36,925 bases of DNA, taken from assembly GCF_012034205.1 (NCBI RefSeq), contig NZ_JAATEM010000046.1, positions 1-36,925 on the forward strand. The letters run 5' to 3'. Made by a program: the position numbers and the translations under genes. The notes under the pieces are model-generated. The model did no database searches, was not told the DNA's origin, and was given only the letters and a program-made list of their open reading frames with translations. This document shows, piece by piece, positions 24,535 through 32,731 of the stretch; within the stretch, counting starts at the first letter, position 1, and each line of letters begins with the position of its first letter. Origin of the DNA: Streptomyces composti. Its GTDB lineage: Bacteria > Actinomycetota > Actinomycetes > Streptomycetales > Streptomycetaceae.

Positions 24535-25368
24535 ATGGCCAAGCCCCTCGTGCGCGTCCCGGATGCGAAGGTCGCCCTGTCGACGGCCTCCGTCTATCCG
24601 GAGTCCACGGCGACGGCCTTCGAGATCGCGGCCCGTCTCGGATACGACGGCGTCGAGGTCATGGTGTGGACCGACCCGGTCAGCCAGGACATCGAGGCGC
24701 TGCGGCGGCTCAGCGACTACCACCGCATCCCGATCCTCGCCGTGCACGCCCCCTGCCTGCTCATCACCCAGCGGGTGTGGTCCACCGACCCGTGGACCAA
24801 GCTCCAGCGGGCGCAGGCGGCCGCCGAGAAGCTGGGCGCGAGCACCGTCGTGGTGCATCCCCCGTTCCGCTGGCAGCGGCAGTACTCCCGCGGTTTCGTG
24901 GAGGGCATCTGGCGGATGGCGGACGAGACGGATGTGAAGTTCGCCGTGGAGAACATGTACCCCTGGCGCTACCGCGACCGCGAGATGCTCGCCTACGCCC
25001 CCGACTGGGACGTCACCAAGGACGACTACCGCCACTTCACCATCGACCTCAGTCACGCCGCGACCGCCCGCGCCGACGCCCTGCGGATGCTGGACCGCAT
25101 GGGCGACCGGCTCGGCCACGTCCACCTCGCCGACGGCCGCGGCTCCGCCAAGGACGAGCACCTGGTCCCCGGCCGCGGCACCCAGCCCTGCGCCGAGGTG
25201 CTCGAGCACCTCGCCCGCACCGGCTTCGACGGCCATGTGGTGATCGAGGTCAACACCCGCCGCGCCATGTCCAGCGCCGAGCGCGAGGCCGACCTGGCGG
25301 AGGCGCTGGCCTTCACCCGCCTGCACCTCGCCTCGGCCTCCGCACCGGCAGGGGTGCCGCACCCGTGA
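24535..25368 (+). CDS. Sugar-phosphate isomerase/epimerase family TIM-barrel protein
   Basis: The 277-aa protein matches the xylose-isomerase-like TIM-barrel family (AP endonuclease 2 superfamily). Typical metal-site strands are visible: FEIAARLGYDGVEVMVW, LAVHAPCLL, STVVVHPPF, KFAVENMYPW, FTIDLSHAATA, LGHVHLADGRG and HVVIEVNTR. The His/Glu/Asp residues in these strands would bind a divalent metal. The substrate is not predictable. The start has a -10 7 nt upstream (leaderless). The stop overlaps the next gene's start by 4 nt, so the TetR regulator is translationally coupled to it and may control this operon. Confidence 0.85.
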   Translation: MAKPLVRVPDAKVALSTASVYPESTATAFEIAARLGYDGVEVMVWTDPVSQDIEALRRLSDYHRIPILAVHAPCLLITQRVWSTDPWTKLQRAQAAAEKLGASTVVVHPPFRWQRQYSRGFVEGIWRMADETDVKFAVENMYPWRYRDREMLAYAPDWDVTKDDYRHFTIDLSHAATARADALRMLDRMGDRLGHVHLADGRGSAKDEHLVPGRGTQPCAEVLEHLARTGFDGHVVIEVNTRRAMSSAEREADLAEALAFTRLHLASASAPAGVPHP

Positions 25369-26015
25369 CCGGTCTCACCGCGCCCGGCGGCGACGCGGAC
25401 CCGCCCGCCGGCGCCGAGGGACCGGCCCGCCGCCGCGGGCGCCCCCCGCGCACCGAGTCCGCCGGCACCCGCGACCGCATCCTCGAAGCGGCCCGCGAGG
25501 TCTTCTCCGAACGCGGCTACGACAAGGCGTCCGTACGGGGCATCGCCAAGGCCGCCGGTGTGGACTCCGCGCTGGTGCACCACTACTTCGGCACCAAGGA
25601 GCAGGTCTTCGAGGCCGCGGTGGAGGTCGCCTTCGCACCGGCGCTGGCGATGCGGGACTCGGTGGTCACCGGCCCGATCGAGGAGGCCGGCGAGCGGATG
25701 ACCCGGATCCTGATCGGCCTCTGGGAGAACCCGGTGACCCGGGCCCCGCTGCTGGCGATCGTCCGCTCGGCCGTGAACAACGAGACCGCGGCCGCCGTCT
25801 TCCGCCGTCTGATCGCCGGCCAGCTGCTGCGCCACATCGCCGCCCGGGTCGGCCGGCCGGACGCGGAGCTGCGCGCCGAGCTGGCCGCGGCGCAGCTCGT
25901 CGGCGTCGCCATGGTCCGCTATGTGATCAAGGTGGAGCCGCTGGCCTCGGCGGACCCCGAGCAGATCATCCGGCGTGTGGCGCCCGTGGTGCAGGGGCAC
26001 CTCACCGGGCCCTGA
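25365..26015 (+). CDS. TetR-family transcriptional regulator
   Basis: The 216-aa protein has a disordered, Pro/Arg-rich N-terminus (residues 1-32). The TetR helix-turn-helix follows: TRDRILEAAREVFSERGYDKASVRGIAKAAGVDSALVHHYF, then GTKEQVFEAAVEVAFAP. The C-terminal part (ITRAPLLAIVRSAVNNE-like, then AAQLVGVAMVRYVIKVEPLA) matches the TetR_C subgroup common in actinobacteria. GTG 25365 overlaps the epimerase stop codon by 4 nt (GTGA), so translation is coupled. The ligand is unknown, and no clear palindromic operator precedes the epimerase gene. Confidence 0.9.
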   Translation: MTGLTAPGGDADPPAGAEGPARRRGRPPRTESAGTRDRILEAAREVFSERGYDKASVRGIAKAAGVDSALVHHYFGTKEQVFEAAVEVAFAPALAMRDSVVTGPIEEAGERMTRILIGLWENPVTRAPLLAIVRSAVNNETAAAVFRRLIAGQLLRHIAARVGRPDAELRAELAAAQLVGVAMVRYVIKVEPLASADPEQIIRRVAPVVQGHLTGP

Positions 26016-26088
26016 ACGCCCGCGCGGCGGACGCGGCAGCGCCGGCTCCGGGAACCGGCGGCACCGGGCCCCGGGACCCGGAGGAACG

Positions 26089-26108
26089 GGACCCGGGAAA
26101 ACGGGTCC
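26089..26108 (+). terminator. Hairpin after the TetR gene, upstream of ilvD
   Basis: GGACCCG/CGGGTCC (7 bp) around the loop GGAAAA, preceded by a smaller GCCGG/CCGGC hairpin (26041-26059). It ends the epimerase-tetR transcript or belongs to the ilvD upstream region. Confidence 0.45.
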
Positions 26109-26144
26109 GGCGAACTGAGATACGCATCCCGCATTCCGGACACC

Positions 26145-26176
26145 TTGTCCCGCCCTCTGGATGACCGGCGTACGCT
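26145..26176 (+). promoter_or_regulatory. Possible ilvD promoter
   Basis: TTGTCC (26145-26150) and TACGCT (26171-26176) are separated by 20 bp, longer than ideal. Transcription would start about 55 nt before the ilvD ATG. I find no T-box and no run of Leu/Ile/Val codons that would indicate attenuation. Confidence 0.35.
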
Positions 26177-26237
26177 CGTCACAGCCGGACCTGTCCGGTC
26201 CGCACTCTTCGAAGAAGGTCTGAAGGAGCGAGCGACG

Positions 26238-28091
26238 ATGCCCGAGCTGAGGTCCCGCACAGTCACCCACGGCCGCAACATGGCGGGCGCCCGCGCCCTT
26301 ATGCGTGCCTCGGGTGTACCCGGTGCGGACATCGGGCGAAAGCCGATCATCGCGGTCGCCAACAGCTTCACCGAGTTCGTGCCCGGCCACACCCACCTGG
26401 CCCCGGTCGGCCGCATCGTCAGCGAGGCGGTGAAGGAGGCCGGCGGCATCCCCCGCGAGTTCAACACCATCGCCGTGGACGACGGCATCGCCATGGGCCA
26501 CGGCGGCATGCTCTACTCGCTGCCGTCCCGCGACATGATCGCGGACAGCGTGGAGTACATGGTCGAGGCCCACCGCGCCGACGCCCTGATCTGCATCTCC
26601 AACTGCGACAAGATCACCCCGGGCATGCTCAACGCGGCGCTGCGCCTGAACATCCCCACGGTGTTCGTCTCCGGCGGCCCGATGGAGTCCGGCCGCGCCA
26701 CCCTGGTCGACGGCACCGTCCGCACGCTGGACCTGGTCGACGCCATGGTCGAGGCCGCCAACGAGAAGGTCTCCGACGCGGACGTGCTGCGCATCGAGGA
26801 GAACGCCTGCCCCACCTGCGGCTCCTGTTCCGGCATGTTCACCGCCAACTCGATGAACTGCCTGACCGAGGCGATGGGCCTGTCCCTCCCCGGCAACGGT
26901 TCGGTCCTCGCCACCCACACCGCCCGCAGGGACCTCTACGTCCGCGCGGCCCACACGGTGATGGACCTCACCCGCCGCTACTACGAGCAGGACGACGAGT
27001 CGGTCCTGCCGCGCAGCATCGCCACCTTCCAGGCCTTCGAGAACGCCATGGCCCTGGACATCGCCATGGGCGGCTCCACCAACACGATCCTGCACCTGCT
27101 GGCCGCCGCCCAGGAGGCGGAGGTCCCCTTCGGCCTCACCGAGATCGACGCCCTCTCCCGCCGCGTCCCCTGCCTGGCCAAGGTGGCACCGAACGTCGCC
27201 AAGGACCGGACGTACTACATGGAGGACGTGCACCGCGCCGGCGGCATCCCCGCCCTCCTCGGCGAACTGCACCGCGCGGGCCTGCTGAACGAGGACGTGC
27301 ACTCCGTCCACAGCCCCTCGCTGGCCGACTGGCTGAAGACCTGGGACATCCGCGGCGGCTCACCGTCCGCTCAGGCCGTGGAGCTGTGGCACGCGGCGCC
27401 CGGCTGTCGTCGCTCCGCCGAGGCCTTCTCCCAGTCCGAGCGCTGGGAGTCGCTCGACGAGGACGCCGAGAACGGCTGCATCCGCTCCGTCGAGCACGCC
27501 TACTCCAAGGACGGCGGCCTCGCCGTGCTGCGCGGCAACCTCGCCGTCGACGGCTGCGTGGTGAAGACGGCCGGAGTCGACGAGTCCATCTGGACCTTCG
27601 AGGGCCCTGCGGTGGTCTGCGAGTCGCAGGAGGAGGCCGTCGAGAAGATCCTCACCAAGCAGGTCGAGGAGGGCGACGTCGTCGTCATCCGCTACGAGGG
27701 CCCCAAGGGCGGCCCCGGCATGCAGGAGATGCTCTACCCGACCTCGTACCTGAAGAGCCGCGGCCTCGGCAAAGCCTGCGCCCTGGTCACCGACGGCCGC
27801 TTCTCCGGCGGCACCTCCGGCCTGTCCATCGGCCACGCCTCCCCGGAGGCGGCCGCCGGCGGCACCATCGCCCTGGTCGAGGACGGCGACCGCATCCGCA
27901 TCGACATCCCCAACCGCTCCATCGAGCTCCTCGTCGACAGCACCGAACTCGCCCGCCGCGAGGAGGCGCTGAACGGCCGTTACGCGCCGAAGAACCGCGA
28001 CCGCAAGGTCTCCGCGGCGCTGAAGGCCTACGCCGCCATGGCGACGAGTGCCGACAAGGGCGCGGTCCGGGACGTCTCCAAGCTGGGCTGA
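26238..28091 (+). CDS. ilvD: IlvD, dihydroxy-acid dehydratase
   Basis: The 617-aa protein matches E. coli IlvD in length (616). It dehydrates 2,3-dihydroxy-isovalerate and 2,3-dihydroxy-3-methylvalerate in valine, isoleucine and leucine synthesis. Cluster and metal residues are visible: C123 in SNCDKITPGM, C191/C194/C197 in ENACPTCGSCSGMFTANSMN, and acidic metal ligands in VDDGIAMGHGG. The C-terminal domain carries TDGRFSGGTSGLSIGHASPEA. AAGGAG lies about 10 nt before ATG 26238. It stands alone, away from other ilv genes, as in other Streptomyces. Its last codons and stop are part of a 14-bp tandem repeat. Confidence 0.97.
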   Translation: MPELRSRTVTHGRNMAGARALMRASGVPGADIGRKPIIAVANSFTEFVPGHTHLAPVGRIVSEAVKEAGGIPREFNTIAVDDGIAMGHGGMLYSLPSRDMIADSVEYMVEAHRADALICISNCDKITPGMLNAALRLNIPTVFVSGGPMESGRATLVDGTVRTLDLVDAMVEAANEKVSDADVLRIEENACPTCGSCSGMFTANSMNCLTEAMGLSLPGNGSVLATHTARRDLYVRAAHTVMDLTRRYYEQDDESVLPRSIATFQAFENAMALDIAMGGSTNTILHLLAAAQEAEVPFGLTEIDALSRRVPCLAKVAPNVAKDRTYYMEDVHRAGGIPALLGELHRAGLLNEDVHSVHSPSLADWLKTWDIRGGSPSAQAVELWHAAPGCRRSAEAFSQSERWESLDEDAENGCIRSVEHAYSKDGGLAVLRGNLAVDGCVVKTAGVDESIWTFEGPAVVCESQEEAVEKILTKQVEEGDVVVIRYEGPKGGPGMQEMLYPTSYLKSRGLGKACALVTDGRFSGGTSGLSIGHASPEAAAGGTIALVEDGDRIRIDIPNRSIELLVDSTELARREEALNGRYAPKNRDRKVSAALKAYAAMATSADKGAVRDVSKLG

Positions 28092-28155
28092 TCCGAGCGG
28101 GCTGATCGGAGTGGGCTGATCCGAGCGGAGCTGATCCGGGCCGGTTGATCCCAGG
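28085..28155. repeat. 14-bp tandem repeat overlapping the ilvD stop codon
   Basis: GGGCTGATCCGAGC (28085-28098) is followed by a two-mismatch copy (28099-28112), an identical copy (28113-28126) and two more degenerate copies up to about 28155. The ilvD TGA (28089-28091) is inside the first unit, so every unit offers an in-frame-type TGA string. Confidence 0.8.
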
Positions 28156-28195
28156 GGGCTCGTCCGCATCCCGCCGGAAGCCCGCCGACGACATG

Positions 28196-28250
28196 CGGCC
28201 GAGGGCCGCCCCCGTGAGCGCGACGACCTCACGGCGGCGGCCCTCGGCCG
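28196..28250. terminator. Long bidirectional terminator between ilvD and the kinase gene
   Basis: The outer stem is 15 bp perfect (28196-28210 with 28236-28250), the inner stem CCGTGAG/CTCACGG is 7 bp (28212-28218 with 28228-28234), and TTT follows on the plus strand. It lies between two converging genes. Confidence 0.88.
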
Positions 28251-28275
28251 TTTCCCCACCGGCCTCCTGTGCCGC

Positions 28276-30570
28276 CTACCAGCCCTCCGGGTTCCGCCCG
28301 TCCACGGCGAACACGGTCCCGTCCGGCGCCGCGGCGTACACCCGCCCGCCTCCGACCACCGGCGCCGGCAGCGAGGCGGGCACCCGGTCCCCGCGCTTGC
28401 CGAGCCGCGCCGCGGTCTGCCCGGCCAGCCGCCCCGTCCGGGCATCCACGGCGAGCAGCCGGCCGTCGGGCGCGGTGACGTGGACATACCGGTCGTCGGC
28501 GGCGGGCGCGGAGGTGCGGGCGGCACCGGTCTCCAGGCTCCACCGCTGCCGCAGCGCATCCGTGTCGAAGGCGACGATCCTGCCGCCGCCGCCCGAGAGG
28601 TAGGCGATGCCGCCCCGGACCATCCCCAGCGGCTGCTCCAGGGGGACGGGCAGCGCCGCCCGGCGCGTCCCACGGGTGCCGGGCTCGTAGCGGACCACGG
28701 ACTGCGCCGTCCCGTGGACGGTGTCGAGGGCGAGGAGCACCATCGCCCCGTCCGCCGTCCCGGCCGGCCAGAGGTACCCGGCCATCTCCGCTTCCCAGCG
28801 CACCTCGCCGCTCCGCGGATCGACCGCCGTGACCCGGGTGCGGCTGCCGTCGAGGGACGTGCTGACCGCGTACGCCAGCGGATCGCCGGGGAACGAGTGC
28901 AGCACCACCGGCGCCGAGTGGCCCGGCAGCGGGCGGCGCCACCGCCGGTCGCCGGTCGCGCTGTCGAGGGCGGTGAGGGTCCCGTCAGCACCCATGAGCA
29001 GCAGCGTGTCCCCGGCGACCACGCTGTTGTCGTGCACGGCGGCCTCCTGCCGCCACGTCGGCTCGCCCGAGGCGGGGTCCAGGGCCAGCAGGCCCCGGCT
29101 CAGGCTGAGCAGGGGGTGGACGAGACCCCCCGAGAGGACCGGCGGGCCGCTCGGCTCGTTCGGCACCGGGCGCCGCCACAGCACGTCCCCGTCGTCCGGG
29201 TCGAGCGCGACGACCTTCCCCGCGTGCGTACACAGCAGCCGTCCCGCCCCGTGGGAGCACTGGGCGAAGCCCTGCTCACCGGTCGGGGCAGCCTCCCACG
29301 GCGTGAAGGCCGAGGCCGCCGCCGCGTCGGTGCGCGTGGCGGTCTTCTCGGGGGTCTCGTCCACCCCCGCGAGAAGCTGGAGCGAGACCAGGCCGCCGGT
29401 CAGCGCCAGGGCCAGCGCCCCCGCCCCCAGAGCGGCCTTCCGCCCGGGACGCCGGGCGGGGCGACGGCCCGCCTCCGGGGCGGCGGGCTCATCCGCGGGC
29501 TTCTGCGCGGGGTTCTCCGCGGGCTCGCCGGCGGGCTGTCCGGCACGCTTCCCGGCCGGGGCCAGGCCGGACGCCTCGCCGGCTTCCACGCTGCGCTTCT
29601 CGGCGGGCCCGGAGGGAGCGAGGTCCTCGGCGGGGCCGTGGGGCGGCTCCGCGACGGGTGCCCCGGCGTGCTCCCCGGCCCCCGTGCCGGATGCGTCCGT
29701 CCCCATCCGCTGCATCGGAATGAACGCCTGGGTGTCGTACGAGGCCGCCACCGACCGCAGTTCGCGCATCAGCTCGTCGGGAGCCGGCCGGTCCTCGGGC
29801 TCCTTGGCCAGACACCGGAGCACCAGCGGGGCCAGGCCGTCCGGCACGCCCGTCAGATCCGGCTCGTCGTGGACCACCTGATAGGCGACGATGTAGGGGC
29901 TGTCGGAGTCGAACGGCCCCTGCCCGGTCGCCGCGTGCACCAGGACGGAACCGAGGGCGAAGATGTCCGCGGCGGGCCCCACCTCGCGGGGGCTGCGGAA
30001 CTGCTCGGGTGCCATGAACGGCGGAGTGCCGATCAATTTGCCTGTCTCGGTGCGCAGTTCGCTGTCGCTGGGCCGGGAGATGCCGAAGTCGATGACCTTC
30101 GGCCCGTCCTCGGCCAGCAGGACATTGCTCGGCTTGAGGTCCCGGTGCACCACACCCACCCGGTGGATGTCGCGCAGCGCCTCCGCGAGGCCGGCCATCA
30201 GCCGGCGCAGCTGGGACGCCGGCAGCGGCCCGTGCTGCTTCACCTGCTCGGCGAGCGTCGGCCCCGGGATGAACAGCGTGGCCATCCACGGCCGTTCGGC
30301 CTCCGGGTCGGCGTCCACCACCGGGGCGGTGAAGGCGCCGCTCACCCGCCGCGCCGCCGCGACCTCCTGCCGGAAGCGCCCCCGGAACTCCGGGTCCCGC
30401 GCGAACTCCGCGTGCACGACCTTCACCGCGAGCTTCAGACCCGAGGTGCTGCGCGCCAGATGCACCACGCCCATGCCGCCGGAGCCCAGCCGCGACTCCA
30501 GCCGGTAGTGCCCGGCGTACTCGGGAAGTTCCGCTTCCGCGCCCGCTCCGGCGTCCCGCTGTGGCGCCAT
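28276..30570 (-). CDS. Ser/Thr protein kinase (PknB-type) with extracellular PQQ-like beta-propeller
   Basis: The 764-aa protein has an N-terminal kinase domain (residues 20-285). It shows the glycine loop GSGGMG, Lys50 in LAVKVVH, the catalytic loop HRDLKPSNVLL with Asp144, and DFG at 161-163. A Pro/Ala/Glu-rich juxtamembrane linker follows, then one TM helix near 380-400 (AALGAGALALALTGGLVSLQLLAG). The extracellular part (about 425-764) has repeated PQQ/WD40-like blades such as GKVVALDPDDGDVLWRRP, GLLALDPASGEPTW, GTLTALDSATGDRRWRRP and GRLLAVDARTGRLAG. Kinases of this design probably sense envelope or extracellular cues. The start ATG 30570 is preceded by GGGGTGG. It diverges from the small SH3-type gene. 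Confidence 0.93.
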   Translation of the reverse strand: MAPQRDAGAGAEAELPEYAGHYRLESRLGSGGMGVVHLARSTSGLKLAVKVVHAEFARDPEFRGRFRQEVAAARRVSGAFTAPVVDADPEAERPWMATLFIPGPTLAEQVKQHGPLPASQLRRLMAGLAEALRDIHRVGVVHRDLKPSNVLLAEDGPKVIDFGISRPSDSELRTETGKLIGTPPFMAPEQFRSPREVGPAADIFALGSVLVHAATGQGPFDSDSPYIVAYQVVHDEPDLTGVPDGLAPLVLRCLAKEPEDRPAPDELMRELRSVAASYDTQAFIPMQRMGTDASGTGAGEHAGAPVAEPPHGPAEDLAPSGPAEKRSVEAGEASGLAPAGKRAGQPAGEPAENPAQKPADEPAAPEAGRRPARRPGRKAALGAGALALALTGGLVSLQLLAGVDETPEKTATRTDAAAASAFTPWEAAPTGEQGFAQCSHGAGRLLCTHAGKVVALDPDDGDVLWRRPVPNEPSGPPVLSGGLVHPLLSLSRGLLALDPASGEPTWRQEAAVHDNSVVAGDTLLLMGADGTLTALDSATGDRRWRRPLPGHSAPVVLHSFPGDPLAYAVSTSLDGSRTRVTAVDPRSGEVRWEAEMAGYLWPAGTADGAMVLLALDTVHGTAQSVVRYEPGTRGTRRAALPVPLEQPLGMVRGGIAYLSGGGGRIVAFDTDALRQRWSLETGAARTSAPAADDRYVHVTAPDGRLLAVDARTGRLAGQTAARLGKRGDRVPASLPAPVVGGGRVYAAAPDGTVFAVDGRNPEGW

Positions 30571-30761
30571 GGAACCACCCCCGTGCTGTTCGTCCGCGCG
30601 CGCGAATCACGGAGCCTAGTCGATGAGACGTACGAGACCGAGGGGGCTTGTGGGGACCTGTAGTCCTCGCGTGCGAGTTGCGAACGCGTGTTTCGTCCTG
30701 TGCCCCGAGGGAATGAACGTGGTCCCATGGCAGTCATGGGGCTCGACGGGGGAGGAACGAC

Positions 30762-31082
30762 ATGTCTGTCGACGGCATCGAAGAGGCCGAGCCGCGCACC
30801 GAGGAGGCCGTCACCACGACGGCAGCGGCGGCCGTCCGCTCCTACCCGGTGGCACCGGGCGTCCGGCTGAACGTCCGCAGCGGCCCGGGCACGGGCTACC
30901 GCATCGTGCGCGTCCTGCCGGCGGGAGCCAAGGTCCCGATCCACTGCCAGCGGCCCGGCACCACAGTGACCGGCACCTACGGCACCAGCAAGATCTGGGA
31001 CAACATAGGCAGCGGCGAGTACGTCTCGGACGCCTATGTGAAGACCGGCAGCGACGGCTACGTGACGTCGCGCTGCTCCTGA
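30762..31082 (+). CDS. Small SH3-type (SH3b-like) domain protein
   Basis: The 106-aa protein has a bacterial SH3-like core: GVRLNVRSGPGTGYRIVRVLPAGAKVPIHCQ, then GTYGTSKIWDNIGSGEYVSDAYVKTG. This is the LNVRSGPG pattern of SH3b domains that bind wall peptides. Unusually, there is no signal peptide: the N-terminus is an acidic, disordered stretch (SVDGIEEAEPRTEEAVTTT). It may be exported by another route, act inside the cell, or be a lytic-enzyme fragment. Two Cys (in IHCQ and SRCS) could pair. GGAGGAA 5-7 nt before the ATG gives a strong ribosome site. It lies 191 bp from, and divergent to, the kinase gene. Confidence 0.8.
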   Translation: MSVDGIEEAEPRTEEAVTTTAAAAVRSYPVAPGVRLNVRSGPGTGYRIVRVLPAGAKVPIHCQRPGTTVTGTYGTSKIWDNIGSGEYVSDAYVKTGSDGYVTSRCS

Positions 31083-31113
31083 TCCCGCCAGGGGCCCGCG
31101 GCCCGGCCGGCGC

Positions 31114-31119
31114 CATAAT
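31114..31119 (+). promoter_or_regulatory. -10 element CATAAT for a leaderless GTG at 31126
   Basis: CATAAT ends 6 nt before GTG 31126. No Shine-Dalgarno sequence is present. Confidence 0.5.
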
Positions 31120-31125
31120 CGAAGC

Positions 31126-31638
31126 GTGAGCGCAGCGAACGGCACCCCGGACCGCGCCGCGGGCACCCCGGACACCTCCGGCGGTCCCCGGCCCGAACCT
31201 CTCCGCTTCTTCGGGACGACCTGGTTCGACCACGGCCGCGGCTACGCCGCCCGCCGGGTCGGCGTCTCCGCCGGCTCCCTGGCCGCCGCGGCCGCCTCCT
31301 GCTTCGTGCTGCGCATCGCCTACCAGGGCCTGCAGATCGCCCAGGTCGGCAGCTTCGTCAATCTGCTGCTGGTGGTGATGTTCGCGGTGTGCAGCGCACT
31401 CGCCTTCCGGCACACCTGGGAGGGCTTCACCCGCCGCCACGACCCGGCCCGCCAGTCCGCCCTGCGCGGCATGCTGGGCATCGGCTTCGTCGGCTCCCTC
31501 CTCGCCTACTTCTTCCGCTCCCTCACCGAGGCCCCCGGCGAGAAGCTGCTCCGCGAGGAGTACGAGACCGCCCGCGCCCAGTACGAGAAGCGCGTCTCCC
31601 GCCGCTCGGGCAACCCGAAGAAGCGCCGCCGCGCCTGA
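31126..31638 (+). CDS. Conserved actinobacterial membrane protein, function unknown
   Basis: The 170-aa protein has a disordered N-terminus (1-28) and about three hydrophobic segments: SAGSLAAAAASCFVLRIAYQGL, FVNLLLVVMFAVCSALAF and MLGIGFVGSLLAYFFRSL. It ends in a charged helix rich in Glu/Arg/Lys (GEKLLREEYETARAQYEKRVSRR) that looks like a cytoplasmic coiled coil. I do not recognise a family function. GTG 31126 has a CATAAT -10 exactly 6 nt upstream (leaderless). A hairpin at 31705-31765 probably ends the transcript before the ABC operon. Confidence 0.75.
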   Translation: MSAANGTPDRAAGTPDTSGGPRPEPLRFFGTTWFDHGRGYAARRVGVSAGSLAAAAASCFVLRIAYQGLQIAQVGSFVNLLLVVMFAVCSALAFRHTWEGFTRRHDPARQSALRGMLGIGFVGSLLAYFFRSLTEAPGEKLLREEYETARAQYEKRVSRRSGNPKKRRRA

Positions 31639-31704
31639 GCGGCGCCTTCCGGCCCGCCCGCGCGCCAGACACCTCACTCGCACACCGGGCAGCAGCCCCC
31701 TCCC

Positions 31705-31765
31705 AGGGCGGCGGCCTGCCGTCGGCGACCGCACACCCGTGCCGCCGGCGGAAGGCCGCCGCCCT
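31705..31765 (+). terminator. Hairpin between the membrane-protein gene and the ABC operon
   Basis: A perfect 13-bp stem (AGGGCGGCGGCCT with AGGCCGCCGCCCT) encloses a 35-nt loop that can pair further. No T-tract. Confidence 0.55.
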
Positions 31766-31766
31766 G

Positions 31767-31794
31767 TGTCGTGTGCGCGGTGTCGTGTGCGCGG
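31767..31794. repeat. 14-bp perfect tandem duplication
   Basis: TGTCGTGTGCGCGG occurs twice head to tail in the ABC upstream region. No function is apparent. Confidence 0.7.
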
Positions 31795-31888
31795 TGGCGT
31801 GGACGCCGTTCCCGGATCCAGGACCGAGCCGTTCCGGATCCAGCCCCGACCACCGACTGCTCCGGAGCCAGGACCGCCGACCGGCCGC

Positions 31889-31917
31889 TTGACGGACCAC
31901 ACCCCCGGGAGGATTAT
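31889..31917 (+). promoter_or_regulatory. Promoter of the ABC exporter operon
   Basis: TTGACG (31889-31894), 17 bp, then GATTAT (31912-31917). The -10 ends 7 nt before ATG 31925, so transcription starts at or beside the start codon although a GGGAGGA (31907-31913) sits inside the promoter. Confidence 0.65.
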
Positions 31918-31933
31918 TCATCACATGATGAAT
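31916..31933. promoter_or_regulatory. Operator-like palindrome over the ABC operon start
   Basis: ATTCATCA-CA-TGATGAAT is a perfect 8-bp inverted repeat with a 2-bp spacer in an otherwise GC-rich sequence. It covers the end of the -10, the predicted transcription start and both candidate ATGs. The position is ideal for a repressor, but no regulator gene is adjacent. Confidence 0.65.
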
Positions 31934-32731
31934 TACTCCTCCGGGCCGCTCCACCGCCCGGAACCGGACCCACCGGCCGTACGCGCCCAGGACCTCACCG
32001 TCGTCCGGGGCTCCAGGGCCGTCCTGCGCAACCTCGGCTTCACCGTTCCGCGCGGCCAGATCACCGGCCTCCTCGGCCCCTCCGGCTGCGGCAAGTCGAC
32101 CCTGATGCGCTCCATCGTCGGCACCCAGGCCAAGGTCACCGGCACCCTGGACGTCCTCGGCCGCCCCGCGGGACACCCCTCCCTGCGCGCCCGCATCGGC
32201 TACGTCACCCAGGCCCCGTCCGTCTACGACGACCTGACCGTCCGTCAGAACCTCGAGTACTTCGCGGCCATCCTCCACCCCGGCCGCGCCGCCGCCGGGC
32301 TGCGCCGCGAGAGCGTCACCCGCGCCATCGCCGACGTCGACCTCACCAGCCACGCCGACGCCCTCGCCGGCAACCTCTCCGGCGGACAGCGCAGCCGCGT
32401 CTCCCTCGCCGTCGCCCTCCTCGGCACCCCCGAGCTGCTCGTCCTCGACGAGCCCACCGTCGGTCTCGATCCCGTGCTGCGCCGCGACCTCTGGCAGCTC
32501 TTCCACGACATCGCCGCCGAGCGCGGCACCACACTGCTGGTCTCCTCGCACGTCATGGACGAGGCCGAGCGCTGCCACCGCCTGCTCCTGATGCGCGCAG
32601 GCGAACTCCTCGCCGACGACACCCCCGACGCCCTGCGCGACCGCACCGGAGCCGACACCGTCGAAGCGGCCTTCCTGCACCTTGTCGACGCGGCGATCGC
32701 CGCGGGCCGCACCGAGGAGACCACCTCATGA
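31925..32731 (+). CDS. ABC exporter ATP-binding subunit (DrrA-like)
   Basis: The 268-aa protein has Walker A GPSGCGKST (51-59), Q-loop VTQAPSVYDDLTV, signature LSGGQ (151-155), Walker B LLVLDE (171-176) with D-loop TVGLDP, and an H-loop His in LLVSSHVMDEAE. The short C-terminal extension (ALRDRTGADTVEAAFLHLVDAA) is typical of the DrrA/CcmA-like subfamily that exports drugs, lipids or peptides. ATG 31925 and ATG 31928 are adjacent alternatives. The stop overlaps the permease start by 4 nt (ATGA). Confidence 0.93.
   Translation: MMNYSSGPLHRPEPDPPAVRAQDLTVVRGSRAVLRNLGFTVPRGQITGLLGPSGCGKSTLMRSIVGTQAKVTGTLDVLGRPAGHPSLRARIGYVTQAPSVYDDLTVRQNLEYFAAILHPGRAAAGLRRESVTRAIADVDLTSHADALAGNLSGGQRSRVSLAVALLGTPELLVLDEPTVGLDPVLRRDLWQLFHDIAAERGTTLLVSSHVMDEAERCHRLLLMRAGELLADDTPDALRDRTGADTVEAAFLHLVDAAIAAGRTEETTS

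Noticed and set aside
26016..26237. T-box or branched-chain amino-acid attenuator before ilvD
   Set aside because: No leader peptide with clustered Leu/Ile/Val codons and no T-box sequence; only ordinary hairpins that fit a terminator for the upstream gene.
28480..30663. A 727-codon plus-strand frame opposite the kinase gene
   Set aside because: It is the antisense shadow of the kinase; kinase motifs are all on the minus strand in register.
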